Translations under genes and position numbers: made by a program
Source of the DNA: DATNFP01 sp035606335
GTDB taxonomy: Bacteria; Bacteroidota; Bacteroidia; Chitinophagales; Chitinophagaceae
Length of the DNA: 25,194 nucleotides
NCBI GenBank assembly: GCA_035606335.1
Contig: DATNFP010000078.1
Span: 1-25,194 of the forward strand
Reading direction: 5' to 3'
The notes under the pieces: model-generated
Databases searched by the model: none
The model's input: only the letters and a program-made list of their open reading frames with translations
What the model was told of the DNA's origin: nothing
Shown: piece by piece, positions 14,500-21,050 of the stretch
Layout: each line of letters begins with the position of its first letter
Position numbering within the stretch: the stretch's first letter is position 1

Positions 14500-17022
14500 A
14501 TGAATCGTATTTATGCGGTATTGTTAATGCTATTATGCGCTTTGCAGCTCTGTGCGCAACCATCTGTCTTTATTTCTAAAGGCGTTGGTGGTGGCGGAGC
14601 ATTATTTTTCCCAAGAATTAATCCTGCTAACGATAATGAATTTTATGTAGCCTGCGATATGAGCGAAATGTTTCACTCTACCGATTATGGTAATAGCTAC
14701 TCTGAGATACATTTTACAAAACTGCCTGCCATGAATGTATCTACCTATGAGTTTACTAACGATTCCGAAATAGCATACAGCAATTATAATGATGGGAATA
14801 ATGGATATCCTGTAAAGACTACTGATGGTGGCAACACATGGACACTTCTTTCAGGTTATGATCTTAGCCAGGGCCAGGTATATGCTATGAAGGCTAATTA
14901 TAACAACCCCTCACAGATATTGGTGAACTCTTATGGTGGCATTTATATCAGCAATGATAAGGGAGCAACTTTTAATGTTGTAAAAAATGCTGCCAATATG
15001 GGCGTTGGCATCATCATGGGAGGCGTATTTTTCGACAGCAATAAAATTTATATTGGCACTAATGAAGGCATTATTTATTCTACCGATGGTGGCGTATCCT
15101 TCCACATAATGGCAACTACAGGAATACCTTCCGGAGAAGTGATATGGAGCTTTGCAGGAGCAAAATCAGGTAGCAATACCCGCTTTGTTTGTATCACCGG
15201 CGATAATTCAGATACATACAATGGATTAATGCCGGAAGATTATTACAGTTATGCCAAAGGTGTTTACACGATGGACAATGCCGGCGGCACCTGGGCAGCT
15301 GCTTCGTCAGGAATAGACTTTACTAACGATTTTGTCATGTATGCAGCAATGGCATGGAATGACATTAACACAATTTACTTGGGTGGCAACGACAATGCTT
15401 TAGATGCAGACCTTGTGTATAAATCTACTGATGGTGGGGCCTCCTGGAATAAAGTTTTCAAAACAACAAATAATCAAAACATACAAACAGGCTGGAGTGG
15501 CTATAAAGGAGATAAGAACTGGGGATGGGGAGAAACTACTTTTGGCATTACAGTCGCTCCATATAATTCTAACAAAGTAATGTTTGGCGATTATGGTTTT
15601 ATTCATCTTACTTCCGATGGTGGTAACACATGGAAACAGGCTTATGTAAGCAATTCCGATCAGCATCCTGCTAATGCCGTGACTCCAAAGCAAAAGACAT
15701 ATCATTCCATAGGACTCGAGAATACAAGTTGCTGGCAGGTAGATTGGCAAGGCGCCAACAATATGTTTGCAGGCTTTAGCGATATAGGAGGTATTCGCAG
15801 CACAGATAGTGGCAATACATGGGGGTTTACATACAGCGGCATGAGTGTTAATTCAGTTTATCGTATTGCCAAAAATCCTTCAGGTACTTTATTTGTTGCC
15901 ACTTCTGGCATTCATGACATGTACCAAAGCACACGGTTGCGCGATGCTCAGTTAGATGCTGCAGATGGCGCAGGTGCTATTATGTACTCAACCGATAATG
16001 GTGTTAATTGGAGTAATGTTCACGCATTCGGCCACCCCGTGTTCTGGATCGCTATCGATCCTAATAACGCCGATAAGATGTATGCAAGTATAATAGATTA
16101 TGGTGGAGGTGGAAGCAGCATGAAAGGAGGTATTTATGTTACCGACGATCTGAATAATTTATCAGCCAGCACTTGGACATTGCTTCCAGCACCACCGCGC
16201 ACAGAAGGTCATCCCGCGTCTATTATTGTGCTGAATGATGGCAAAGTTCTATGCTCCTTTTCTGGTCGCATCAACTCCGGCGGGCAATTTACAGCAAGTT
16301 CCGGGGTGTTTCTTTACGATCCCGCTACACTTACCTGGGCTGATGTAAGTGATGTAAATATGCAATACTGGACAATGGATGTAGTGGTAGATGCAAATGA
16401 TACAACACAAAATACCTGGTATGCGGGCGTATTTACAGGCTGGGGGCCTGGTGCTAATAACGGCCAGGGTGGCTTATATAGAACAACTGATCGCGGCACT
16501 TCATGGACAAAGCTTACCGACACCTTATTCACCCGTGTTACATCTGTTAGCATAAATCCTGAAAACACTTCACAGGCTTATCTTACTACTGAAACACAAG
16601 GTCTTTGGGTGAGCAATAATATAAATGCCGTCCATCCATCCTGGTCGCTTGTTTACAGCTACCCTTTCCAACATCCGGAAAGAGTTTTTTTCAATCCTTA
16701 CAACCAAACTGAAATGTGGGTCACAAGTTTTGGCAACGGTCTCAAAGTGGGTAATCTGTCTACCACTAGTGTGCCTATGTTTACAAATGGGAAAAATACA
16801 TTAGAGGTTTTCCCAAATCCGGCAACAAATGAAATATACATAGTGCTGCCGATAAGCAAAGCTGACGATAAATATATCCGTGTATATGATCAAAGTGGGC
16901 GGCTTGTAAGAGAAACCCCTCGGGGCGCAGGCTCAAAGACGCTGATAGACATCCATGCCTTACCACCTGGTACGTATTGGATATCATATGATAATAAAGC
17001 AGCAAAAATTGTAAAAGAATAA
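14500..17022 (+). CDS. Secreted Asp-box (BNR, GH74-like) beta-propeller protein with T9SS sorting domain
   Basis: 840 residues. Signal peptide MNRIYAVLLMLLCALQLCAQ. The body contains at least nine Asp-box turns of the S/T-x-D-x-G-x-T/S-W/F type, for example near 60, 107, 151, 194, 309, 371, 434 and 497, then TTDRGTSW near 660. This marks tandem beta-propellers as in GH74 xyloglucanases, sialidases and Vps10 proteins. The N-terminus (GGGGALFFPRINP, then YVACDMSEMF with D53) and the WGWGETTFGITVAPYNSNKVMFG region near 341-363 recall GH74, but I cannot confirm both catalytic acids. The last ~75 residues (LEVFPNPATNEIY, SGRLVRE, PGTYWISYD) are a T9SS type A sorting domain. A surface glycoside hydrolase or glycan-binding protein is the best inference. 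Confidence 0.85.
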   Translation: MNRIYAVLLMLLCALQLCAQPSVFISKGVGGGGALFFPRINPANDNEFYVACDMSEMFHSTDYGNSYSEIHFTKLPAMNVSTYEFTNDSEIAYSNYNDGNNGYPVKTTDGGNTWTLLSGYDLSQGQVYAMKANYNNPSQILVNSYGGIYISNDKGATFNVVKNAANMGVGIIMGGVFFDSNKIYIGTNEGIIYSTDGGVSFHIMATTGIPSGEVIWSFAGAKSGSNTRFVCITGDNSDTYNGLMPEDYYSYAKGVYTMDNAGGTWAAASSGIDFTNDFVMYAAMAWNDINTIYLGGNDNALDADLVYKSTDGGASWNKVFKTTNNQNIQTGWSGYKGDKNWGWGETTFGITVAPYNSNKVMFGDYGFIHLTSDGGNTWKQAYVSNSDQHPANAVTPKQKTYHSIGLENTSCWQVDWQGANNMFAGFSDIGGIRSTDSGNTWGFTYSGMSVNSVYRIAKNPSGTLFVATSGIHDMYQSTRLRDAQLDAADGAGAIMYSTDNGVNWSNVHAFGHPVFWIAIDPNNADKMYASIIDYGGGGSSMKGGIYVTDDLNNLSASTWTLLPAPPRTEGHPASIIVLNDGKVLCSFSGRINSGGQFTASSGVFLYDPATLTWADVSDVNMQYWTMDVVVDANDTTQNTWYAGVFTGWGPGANNGQGGLYRTTDRGTSWTKLTDTLFTRVTSVSINPENTSQAYLTTETQGLWVSNNINAVHPSWSLVYSYPFQHPERVFFNPYNQTEMWVTSFGNGLKVGNLSTTSVPMFTNGKNTLEVFPNPATNEIYIVLPISKADDKYIRVYDQSGRLVRETPRGAGSKTLIDIHALPPGTYWISYDNKAAKIVKE

Positions 17023-17027
17023 AAAAT

Positions 17028-17041
17028 CCCCCCAAAGGGGG
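17028..17041. repeat. G/C hairpin after the Asp-box gene
   Basis: CCCCCC-AAA-GGGGG, starting 5 bp after the stop codon. It stands out in AT-rich DNA. On the plus strand no T-run follows, but on the minus strand it is followed by ATTTTTTATT, so it has the form of an intrinsic terminator for leftward transcription. No leftward gene lies to its right for more than 2 kb (the nearest ends at 18294). It may still act as a 3' end stabiliser. Confidence 0.5.
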
Positions 17042-17096
17042 TAGAGTAGGAGAATATAAAAAATTTGAATTTTATACGAGATTCTTTTTAAAATAA

Positions 17097-17104
17097 TAAA
17101 TTTG
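17097..17104 (+). promoter_or_regulatory. -7 box (TAAATTTG) abutting the 99-aa gene
   Basis: Exact TAnnTTTG ending 4 bp before the ATG at 17109, so the predicted transcription start falls at the start codon. The nearest upstream TTTG (17064-17067) is 29 bp away, too far for a normal -33 element, so support is partial. Confidence 0.35.
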
Positions 17105-17108
17105 TTCT

Positions 17109-17408
17109 ATGAAATCCCGGATCCTGAAAAATGGTGTATTTATCGGCAAGTCATTATTATGGTCTTTGCTGCTATATGTTATTTGCATGGCAATAATTAA
17201 TAAAGATGAAATTGCAGCCATTTTCAGAAATAAAAATGATATTCAAACAGCACAAGCACAAATGCCATCCGGTGGCTCTACCACTAATGCCTTGACAAAT
17301 ATCCCTGTTCCAAAAGTTAACTCCATCAATAAAAATTCGCTCTCATTATCCGCGGTTAAAAATATTTTTACTGTTATCTCAAAAGTAACTTCAGTACTCG
17401 CTAAATAG
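17109..17408 (+). CDS. Hypothetical small membrane protein, 99 aa
   Basis: Basic N-terminus (MKSRILKNG), then one hydrophobic helix at about 11-30 (VFIGKSLLWSLLLYVICMAI), then a polar, Ser/Asn/Thr-rich tail containing a TNIPVPKVNSI stretch and a hydrophobic C-terminus (SAVKNIFTVISKVTSVLA). The first helix could be an anchor or an uncleaved signal. With positive charges before the helix, the tail would face the periplasm. I recognise no family. It reads in the same direction as the LOG gene 68 bp downstream, which has its own -7 box. Coding is supported by start context and composition only. Confidence 0.6.
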   Translation: MKSRILKNGVFIGKSLLWSLLLYVICMAIINKDEIAAIFRNKNDIQTAQAQMPSGGSTTNALTNIPVPKVNSINKNSLSLSAVKNIFTVISKVTSVLAK

Positions 17409-17450
17409 CCATTAACTGAAAAATAATTCTCCATCAATTACACATAAGAC

Positions 17451-17458
17451 TATTTTTG
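17451..17458 (+). promoter_or_regulatory. -7 box (TATTTTTG) for the LOG-family gene
   Basis: Exact TAnnTTTG 18 bp before the ATG at 17477; no TTG at -33. The predicted leader is about 15 nt. Confidence 0.4.
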
Positions 17459-17476
17459 ATAAATAATTTATAGTCT

Positions 17477-18058
17477 ATGAGAAGTATTGTAGTCTTTTGT
17501 GGCTCAGCCGATGGGTATGTGCAGGATTATAGAGAGGTCGCTTATGATTTAGGTGCTACTCTGGCAAAAAGGGACATCAGGTTAATATACGGTGGCGCTT
17601 GTATAGGTCTTATGGGCGCTGTCGCCGATGGCGTTTTAGATAATAAAGGAAAAGTAATAGGAGTAATTCCCGGCTTTTTAAGATCAAAAGAGATCGCGCA
17701 CGAAGATGTGTCTGAAATGATAGTGGTGGAATCAATGCATGAGCGCAAACTAAAAATGCACGAACTTAGCGATGGTGTAATTACAATGCCGGGTGGATGG
17801 GGCACAATGGAAGAAATGTTTGAAATGCTCACCTGGGCACAGTTAGGGCTACATAACAAGCCGGTTGGCCTGCTTAATGTCAACGGTTATTATGACAGCC
17901 TCATAAGCATGATAAACAATATGACTGACGAAGGTTTTCTGAAGGAAAGTAATAGACAAATGTTATTAGTTAGCGAGTCTATAGACGACCTGCTGGAACA
18001 AATGACACAATATCAGGCACCTGAAGCACCTAAGTGGATCACAAAACAAACCACTTAA
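17477..18058 (+). CDS. LOG family protein (TIGR00730), nucleoside 5'-monophosphate phosphoribohydrolase
   Basis: 193 residues, Rossmann fold, cytoplasmic. Diagnostic motifs: IVVFCGSADG at 4-13, YGGACIGLMGAVADG at 38-52, MHERK at 88-92 and the catalytic/phosphate-binding PGGWGTMEE at 105-113. LOG proteins cleave the N-glycosidic bond of nucleoside monophosphates; plant and some bacterial members activate cytokinins, while many bacterial members probably act on AMP or related nucleotides in salvage or housekeeping. Length is typical of the single-domain type. No isopentenyltransferase is nearby to suggest cytokinin production. It stands as its own transcription unit. Confidence 0.93.
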   Translation: MRSIVVFCGSADGYVQDYREVAYDLGATLAKRDIRLIYGGACIGLMGAVADGVLDNKGKVIGVIPGFLRSKEIAHEDVSEMIVVESMHERKLKMHELSDGVITMPGGWGTMEEMFEMLTWAQLGLHNKPVGLLNVNGYYDSLISMINNMTDEGFLKESNRQMLLVSESIDDLLEQMTQYQAPEAPKWITKQTT

Positions 18059-18080
18059 TACACATACCCCAGGTGCTTTT

Positions 18081-18097
18081 CTTAACGTATTGTTAAG
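18081..18097 (+). repeat. Short inverted repeat after the LOG gene
   Basis: CTTAAC-GTATT-GTTAAG, 22 bp after the LOG stop. A 6-bp AT-rich stem followed by A-rich rather than T-rich sequence. It is too weak to call a terminator. Confidence 0.3.
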
Positions 18098-18133
18098 TGC
18101 TGCTAAAAAAAATTCTCATTTATTATAGGGCAT

Positions 18134-18141
18134 CATCTTTG
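18134..18141 (+). promoter_or_regulatory. Possible -7 box (CATCTTTG) before a micro-ORF
   Basis: CATCTTTGCAC differs by one base from TAnnTTTG and resembles the common Bacteroidota TATCTTTGCA form. It sits 22 bp before the ATG of the 26-codon frame at 18164. No -33 TTG is evident. Confidence 0.3.
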
Positions 18142-18163
18142 CACACGAGAAGATTGTTCTGAA

Positions 18164-18244
18164 ATGTTGTTTATTCCAATACCCCTAATGATTGCTTTAA
18201 CTTTAATAATATTACAGTTGGCCATACGGAGTAGAAAATCATAA
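18164..18244 (+). CDS. Possible 26-aa single-helix membrane peptide
   Basis: ATG to TAA, encoding MLFIPIPLMIALTLIILQLA followed by IRSRKS. It has about 20 hydrophobic residues and a basic C-terminal tail, the classic form of a bacterial small membrane protein with its C-terminus in the cytoplasm. It lies in the otherwise empty gap between the LOG gene and the converging substrate-binding protein gene, with a plausible -7 box 22 bp upstream. Such a frame could arise by chance in AT-rich DNA, since A/T-rich codons favour hydrophobic residues. I know no family match. Confidence 0.3.
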   Translation: MLFIPIPLMIALTLIILQLAIRSRKS

Positions 18245-18293
18245 ATTAATTTATTGCGCTACCTTGTGGCCGCACAAATAGTATTACCCCTCT

Positions 18294-19943
18294 CTACTTC
18301 ATTTTTACCTTTTTCAGCTCTATAAGATTCATCGGATTACTGGTAAAGCCACTTATATTATTTTGTGTAAAATGAAGTAGCTGGTCGTAAAACAATGGTA
18401 TTACCGGTGCATAGCTCATAGCCAGGCTATCCATCTTCTTATACATCTTCCAGCGCATTGTATCGGGCTCATTCATGCTTTCATCATACCATCTGTCAAA
18501 CATATCGTTTTTAAAACGTGAATAATTCGGTGGCGCCGGAAACTGGCTGTTAAAAAATGCCAGGTAAGTTTCGGCATCAGGATAATCTGCTATCCATTGC
18601 GCACGGAACATCATTGCCTGCGATCGGCTCATTTGCTGCTTCAGTATTGCCGGTTGCATGATTTCTACCTGCACTTTTATTCCTATATCCTGTAGTTCAG
18701 AAGCTACAAAATTCACAACGTCAGAAAAGTTATCTGGTGTATAAATATGAAGTGCAGGTATGCCATTCCCATTTGGATACCCTGCTGATTTTAATAATTG
18801 TAAAGCTTTGGCAGGGTTATAATTATATCCATAACTGTGAGAACTGTCATATCCAGGCATTCCTTCAGGTATAAAACCCCCTTCAGCCGGTATGCCTTCT
18901 CCATTCTTTAAATATGTGACGATCTTTTTTCTATCTATTGCATAATTAATGGCCTGCCTTACAAGTTTATTTTTTATAGGGTTGTTTTTTATTATAGGAT
19001 TTGTTGTATCTGTTACAAAGCCGATATATTCTGTATTCAGATAAGTGCGTTTATCCAGGTGAAATTTCTTTTCATATTCTTTTTTCAACCTTCCGTTTTT
19101 AGAAAGTATCAAATCCTTAAAAGATCCATCTACACCATTTACAAAATCAATTTTTCCTTGCATGAATAAAAGAAATTCTGTTGCCTTGCTCTCATAAAAA
19201 GATATCATCACAGCATCAATATATGGATATGCGCTTCCATTGCTATCCTTCTCCCAGTAATGCGGATTTTTATAAAACACTAAAACATTCCCTTCATCCC
19301 AATAATGAAACTGAAAAGGCCCTGTGCCACATGGGTGGTTCCTAAAATCTTTCCCCCAATGTTCTGCCACTTCCTTAGGTACGATACTACAATACGGCAT
19401 GCTCAGTATTTCAGGCAGGGGACGAAAAGGCTTTTTCAGTTTTATTTGAAAAACAGTATCGTTGATCGCAACAAATGGGTTGCCTGCAGCAATTTTATCA
19501 TTAAATATCCAGGCGCCGGTGGAGGCAACCGCAGGATCTATAATTCTGCGAAAGCTATACACCACATCTGCCGCTGTCATTTTTCTCCCTTTTCCATCGG
19601 GAAATAACGGGTTATCGTGAAAGTAAACATCATTTCTTAAGTAAAAGGTATACGTAAGTCCATCGCTACTTACTGTCCAATGAGTTGCAAGAGAAGGTAC
19701 CAGGTGCAGGTGCTCATCGGTTTCCACCAATGTATTATATAGCATATGCACTGTCCACATTACATTTATATCTTTTGCAAAAGCAGGATCAAGTGATTCA
19801 ACTCCTGCAGGGAGATTTAACCTGAAGGTTTTTTTTGCTGATTTTTGTTCGGGCGATTTACAGGAAAAGGATGTAGCATAGCACCATATAATCAATACAT
19901 AACCTATCCATTTGTATAAATTGTTCCGGGAAAACAAATTCAT
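18294..19943 (-). CDS. ABC transporter substrate-binding lipoprotein, family 5 (peptide/nickel type)
   Basis: 549 residues. The N-terminus (MNLFSRNNLYKWIGYVLIIW) leads to a Bacteroidota-style lipobox ending at C28 (TSFSC), so it is a likely lipoprotein. SBP_bac_5 features follow: ESLDPAFA at 49-56, SLATHWTVSSDGLTYTFYLR at 84-103, TAADVVYSFRRIIDP at 123-137, a GTGPF motif, and NKLVRQAINYAIDRKKI in the second lobe. The family binds oligopeptides, nickel or other solutes for ABC importers. No permease or ATPase gene lies within the window, so the partner transporter is elsewhere or this is an orphan binder. It is divergent from pdxJ with 49 bp between start codons. Confidence 0.92.
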   Translation of the reverse strand: MNLFSRNNLYKWIGYVLIIWCYATSFSCKSPEQKSAKKTFRLNLPAGVESLDPAFAKDINVMWTVHMLYNTLVETDEHLHLVPSLATHWTVSSDGLTYTFYLRNDVYFHDNPLFPDGKGRKMTAADVVYSFRRIIDPAVASTGAWIFNDKIAAGNPFVAINDTVFQIKLKKPFRPLPEILSMPYCSIVPKEVAEHWGKDFRNHPCGTGPFQFHYWDEGNVLVFYKNPHYWEKDSNGSAYPYIDAVMISFYESKATEFLLFMQGKIDFVNGVDGSFKDLILSKNGRLKKEYEKKFHLDKRTYLNTEYIGFVTDTTNPIIKNNPIKNKLVRQAINYAIDRKKIVTYLKNGEGIPAEGGFIPEGMPGYDSSHSYGYNYNPAKALQLLKSAGYPNGNGIPALHIYTPDNFSDVVNFVASELQDIGIKVQVEIMQPAILKQQMSRSQAMMFRAQWIADYPDAETYLAFFNSQFPAPPNYSRFKNDMFDRWYDESMNEPDTMRWKMYKKMDSLAMSYAPVIPLFYDQLLHFTQNNISGFTSNPMNLIELKKVKMK

Positions 19944-19968
19944 TCCGCAAATTAATTGAAATGGTCTT

Positions 19969-19976
19969 TAATTTTG
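19969..19976 (+). promoter_or_regulatory. -7 box (TAATTTTG) for pdxJ
   Basis: Exact TAnnTTTG 16 bp before the ATG at 19993; no clear -33 TTG. The predicted leader is about 13 nt. It lies in the short gap shared with the divergent binding-protein gene. Confidence 0.4.
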
Positions 19977-19992
19977 GACAAACAATCAGATA

Positions 19993-20718
19993 ATGGCAAC
20001 TAAGCTCTCGGTGAACATTAATAAGATCGCAACATTACGTAACAGTCGCGGGGGTAATAATCCAAGTGTGGTAAAAGCAGCTATTGATTGCCAGCAATTT
20101 GGTGCAGACGGGATTACGGTACACCCCAGACCGGACGAACGCCATATTCGCTATAGTGATGTCCGCGAAATCAAATCAATTATAAAAACAGAATTTAATA
20201 TAGAAGGCAACCCTCTTGAAGAAAAGTTCGTCGCGCTTGTGCTCGAAGTAAAACCAACACAGGTTACATTAGTTCCGGATGATCCCGGCCAGCTAACTTC
20301 TAATCACGGCTGGGATACTATTAAAAAAGCAGATTACCTGAAACAGATTATAACTGTTTTTAAAAATGCCGGCATACGTGTTTCGATCTTTGTAGATCCT
20401 GTTGAAGGTATGGTTGCGGCAGCAGCAGATACGGGTACTGATAGAGTAGAATTGTACACTGAAACATATGCCAGAAATTATAATTACAATAAAGAAGATG
20501 CGATAGCTGATTATATTAAAGCTGCAAATATGGCAAAGCAAAAAAATATCGGTTTAAACGCCGGTCACGACCTGGATCTTTATAATCTTCAATATTTTGC
20601 AGGCAGCATTTCTAATCTTCTTGAGGTATCTATAGGTCACGCATTGATAAGTGATGCTTTATACTACGGCCTTGAAAATGCTATTCAACTCTATAAACGT
20701 CAATTGAATATTAATTAA
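19993..20718 (+). CDS. pdxJ: Pyridoxine 5'-phosphate synthase
   Basis: 241 residues, TIM barrel, cytoplasmic. It condenses 1-deoxyxylulose 5-phosphate with 3-amino-1-hydroxyacetone 1-phosphate to make pyridoxine 5'-phosphate, the ring-closing step of the DXP-dependent vitamin B6 route. The catalytic residues match E. coli PdxJ: H44 in ITVHPRPDERHIR, E71 in NIEGN and H192 in LNAGHDLD, with the terminal IGHALISDAL phosphate-site motif. Length is typical. The N-terminal strand reads VNINKIATLRN where E. coli has VNIDHIATLRN, a change I believe is normal in Bacteroidota. Other pdx genes are not in the window. It is transcribed alone by layout. Confidence 0.95.
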   Translation: MATKLSVNINKIATLRNSRGGNNPSVVKAAIDCQQFGADGITVHPRPDERHIRYSDVREIKSIIKTEFNIEGNPLEEKFVALVLEVKPTQVTLVPDDPGQLTSNHGWDTIKKADYLKQIITVFKNAGIRVSIFVDPVEGMVAAAADTGTDRVELYTETYARNYNYNKEDAIADYIKAANMAKQKNIGLNAGHDLDLYNLQYFAGSISNLLEVSIGHALISDALYYGLENAIQLYKRQLNIN

Positions 20719-20880
20719 AGATTAAATCTAAATATTTATTTATTATATATTTTTAATAAAATATTTGTATATATTTGTATTGTAAGTTGTTTTAATAACC
20801 TTCAATACATAATTTATTTTGCCCAACATAAAATTTACTATTCATTCACAAATCGTTAACAAAAATTCAAATCTTAATAC

Positions 20881-20888
20881 TATTTTTG
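20881..20888 (+). promoter_or_regulatory. Candidate -7 box (TATTTTTG) for the giant PKD gene
   Basis: Exact TAnnTTTG match. There is no TTG 17-23 bp upstream. It would give a leader of about 159 nt that contains the palindrome at 20954-20985. The TATATTTG at 20770-20777 is the alternative. Confidence 0.35.
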
Positions 20889-20953
20889 TTTCCTCCTACG
20901 CAATAAGCCATATAAACAAAAAAATTAACGCACCCTATCACAACGTAAACAAA

Positions 20954-20985
20954 TTATAACATACGAGGTTCCTTGTATGCTATAA
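20954..20985 (+). repeat. 32-nt imperfect palindrome (leader hairpin)
   Basis: TTATAaCATACGAG pairs with the mirrored CTTGTATGcTATAA around a GGTTCC centre. The result is about 13 pairs, one G-U and one A-C mismatch. It lies 65 bp before the start codon at 21051. No T-run follows, so it is not a standard terminator. It could be an mRNA hairpin or a dimeric regulator site. Confidence 0.5.
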
Positions 20986-21050
20986 TGTTATCTCTATACA
21001 GGAACTGTTACACATAGAAGGAACATTAATAAATCTTAAACAATTAATGC

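Larger units (their letters stand above)
20719..21050. other. AT-rich intergenic region and leader of the giant PKD gene
   Basis: 332 bp with no credible gene. It begins with an 11-bp palindrome (AGATTAAATCT, 20719-20729) and very AT-rich sequence that may serve as a weak terminator for pdxJ. A tandem ATATTTGTAT pair lies at 20761-20780, including an exact TATATTTG at 20770-20777. A second -7 box, TATTTTTG, is at 20881-20888, and an imperfect 32-nt palindrome is at 20954-20985. If transcription starts after the second box, the giant gene has a leader of about 159 nt, much longer than others here. Confidence 0.5.

Noticed and set aside
14500..17022. Sialidase
   Set aside because: Asp-boxes alone are not diagnostic; I do not see the N-terminal Arg-Ile-Pro motif or the arginine triad of sialidases.
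18264..18277. TTGTG-GCCG-CACAA hairpin as terminator of the binding-protein gene
   Set aside because: Only a 5-bp stem with no T-run on either strand.
20980..20986. TATAAT with a TG extension, like an E. coli sigma-70 -10 box
   Set aside because: Bacteroidota primary sigma factor uses TAnnTTTG; the match lies in a palindrome in AT-rich DNA and lacks a -35.
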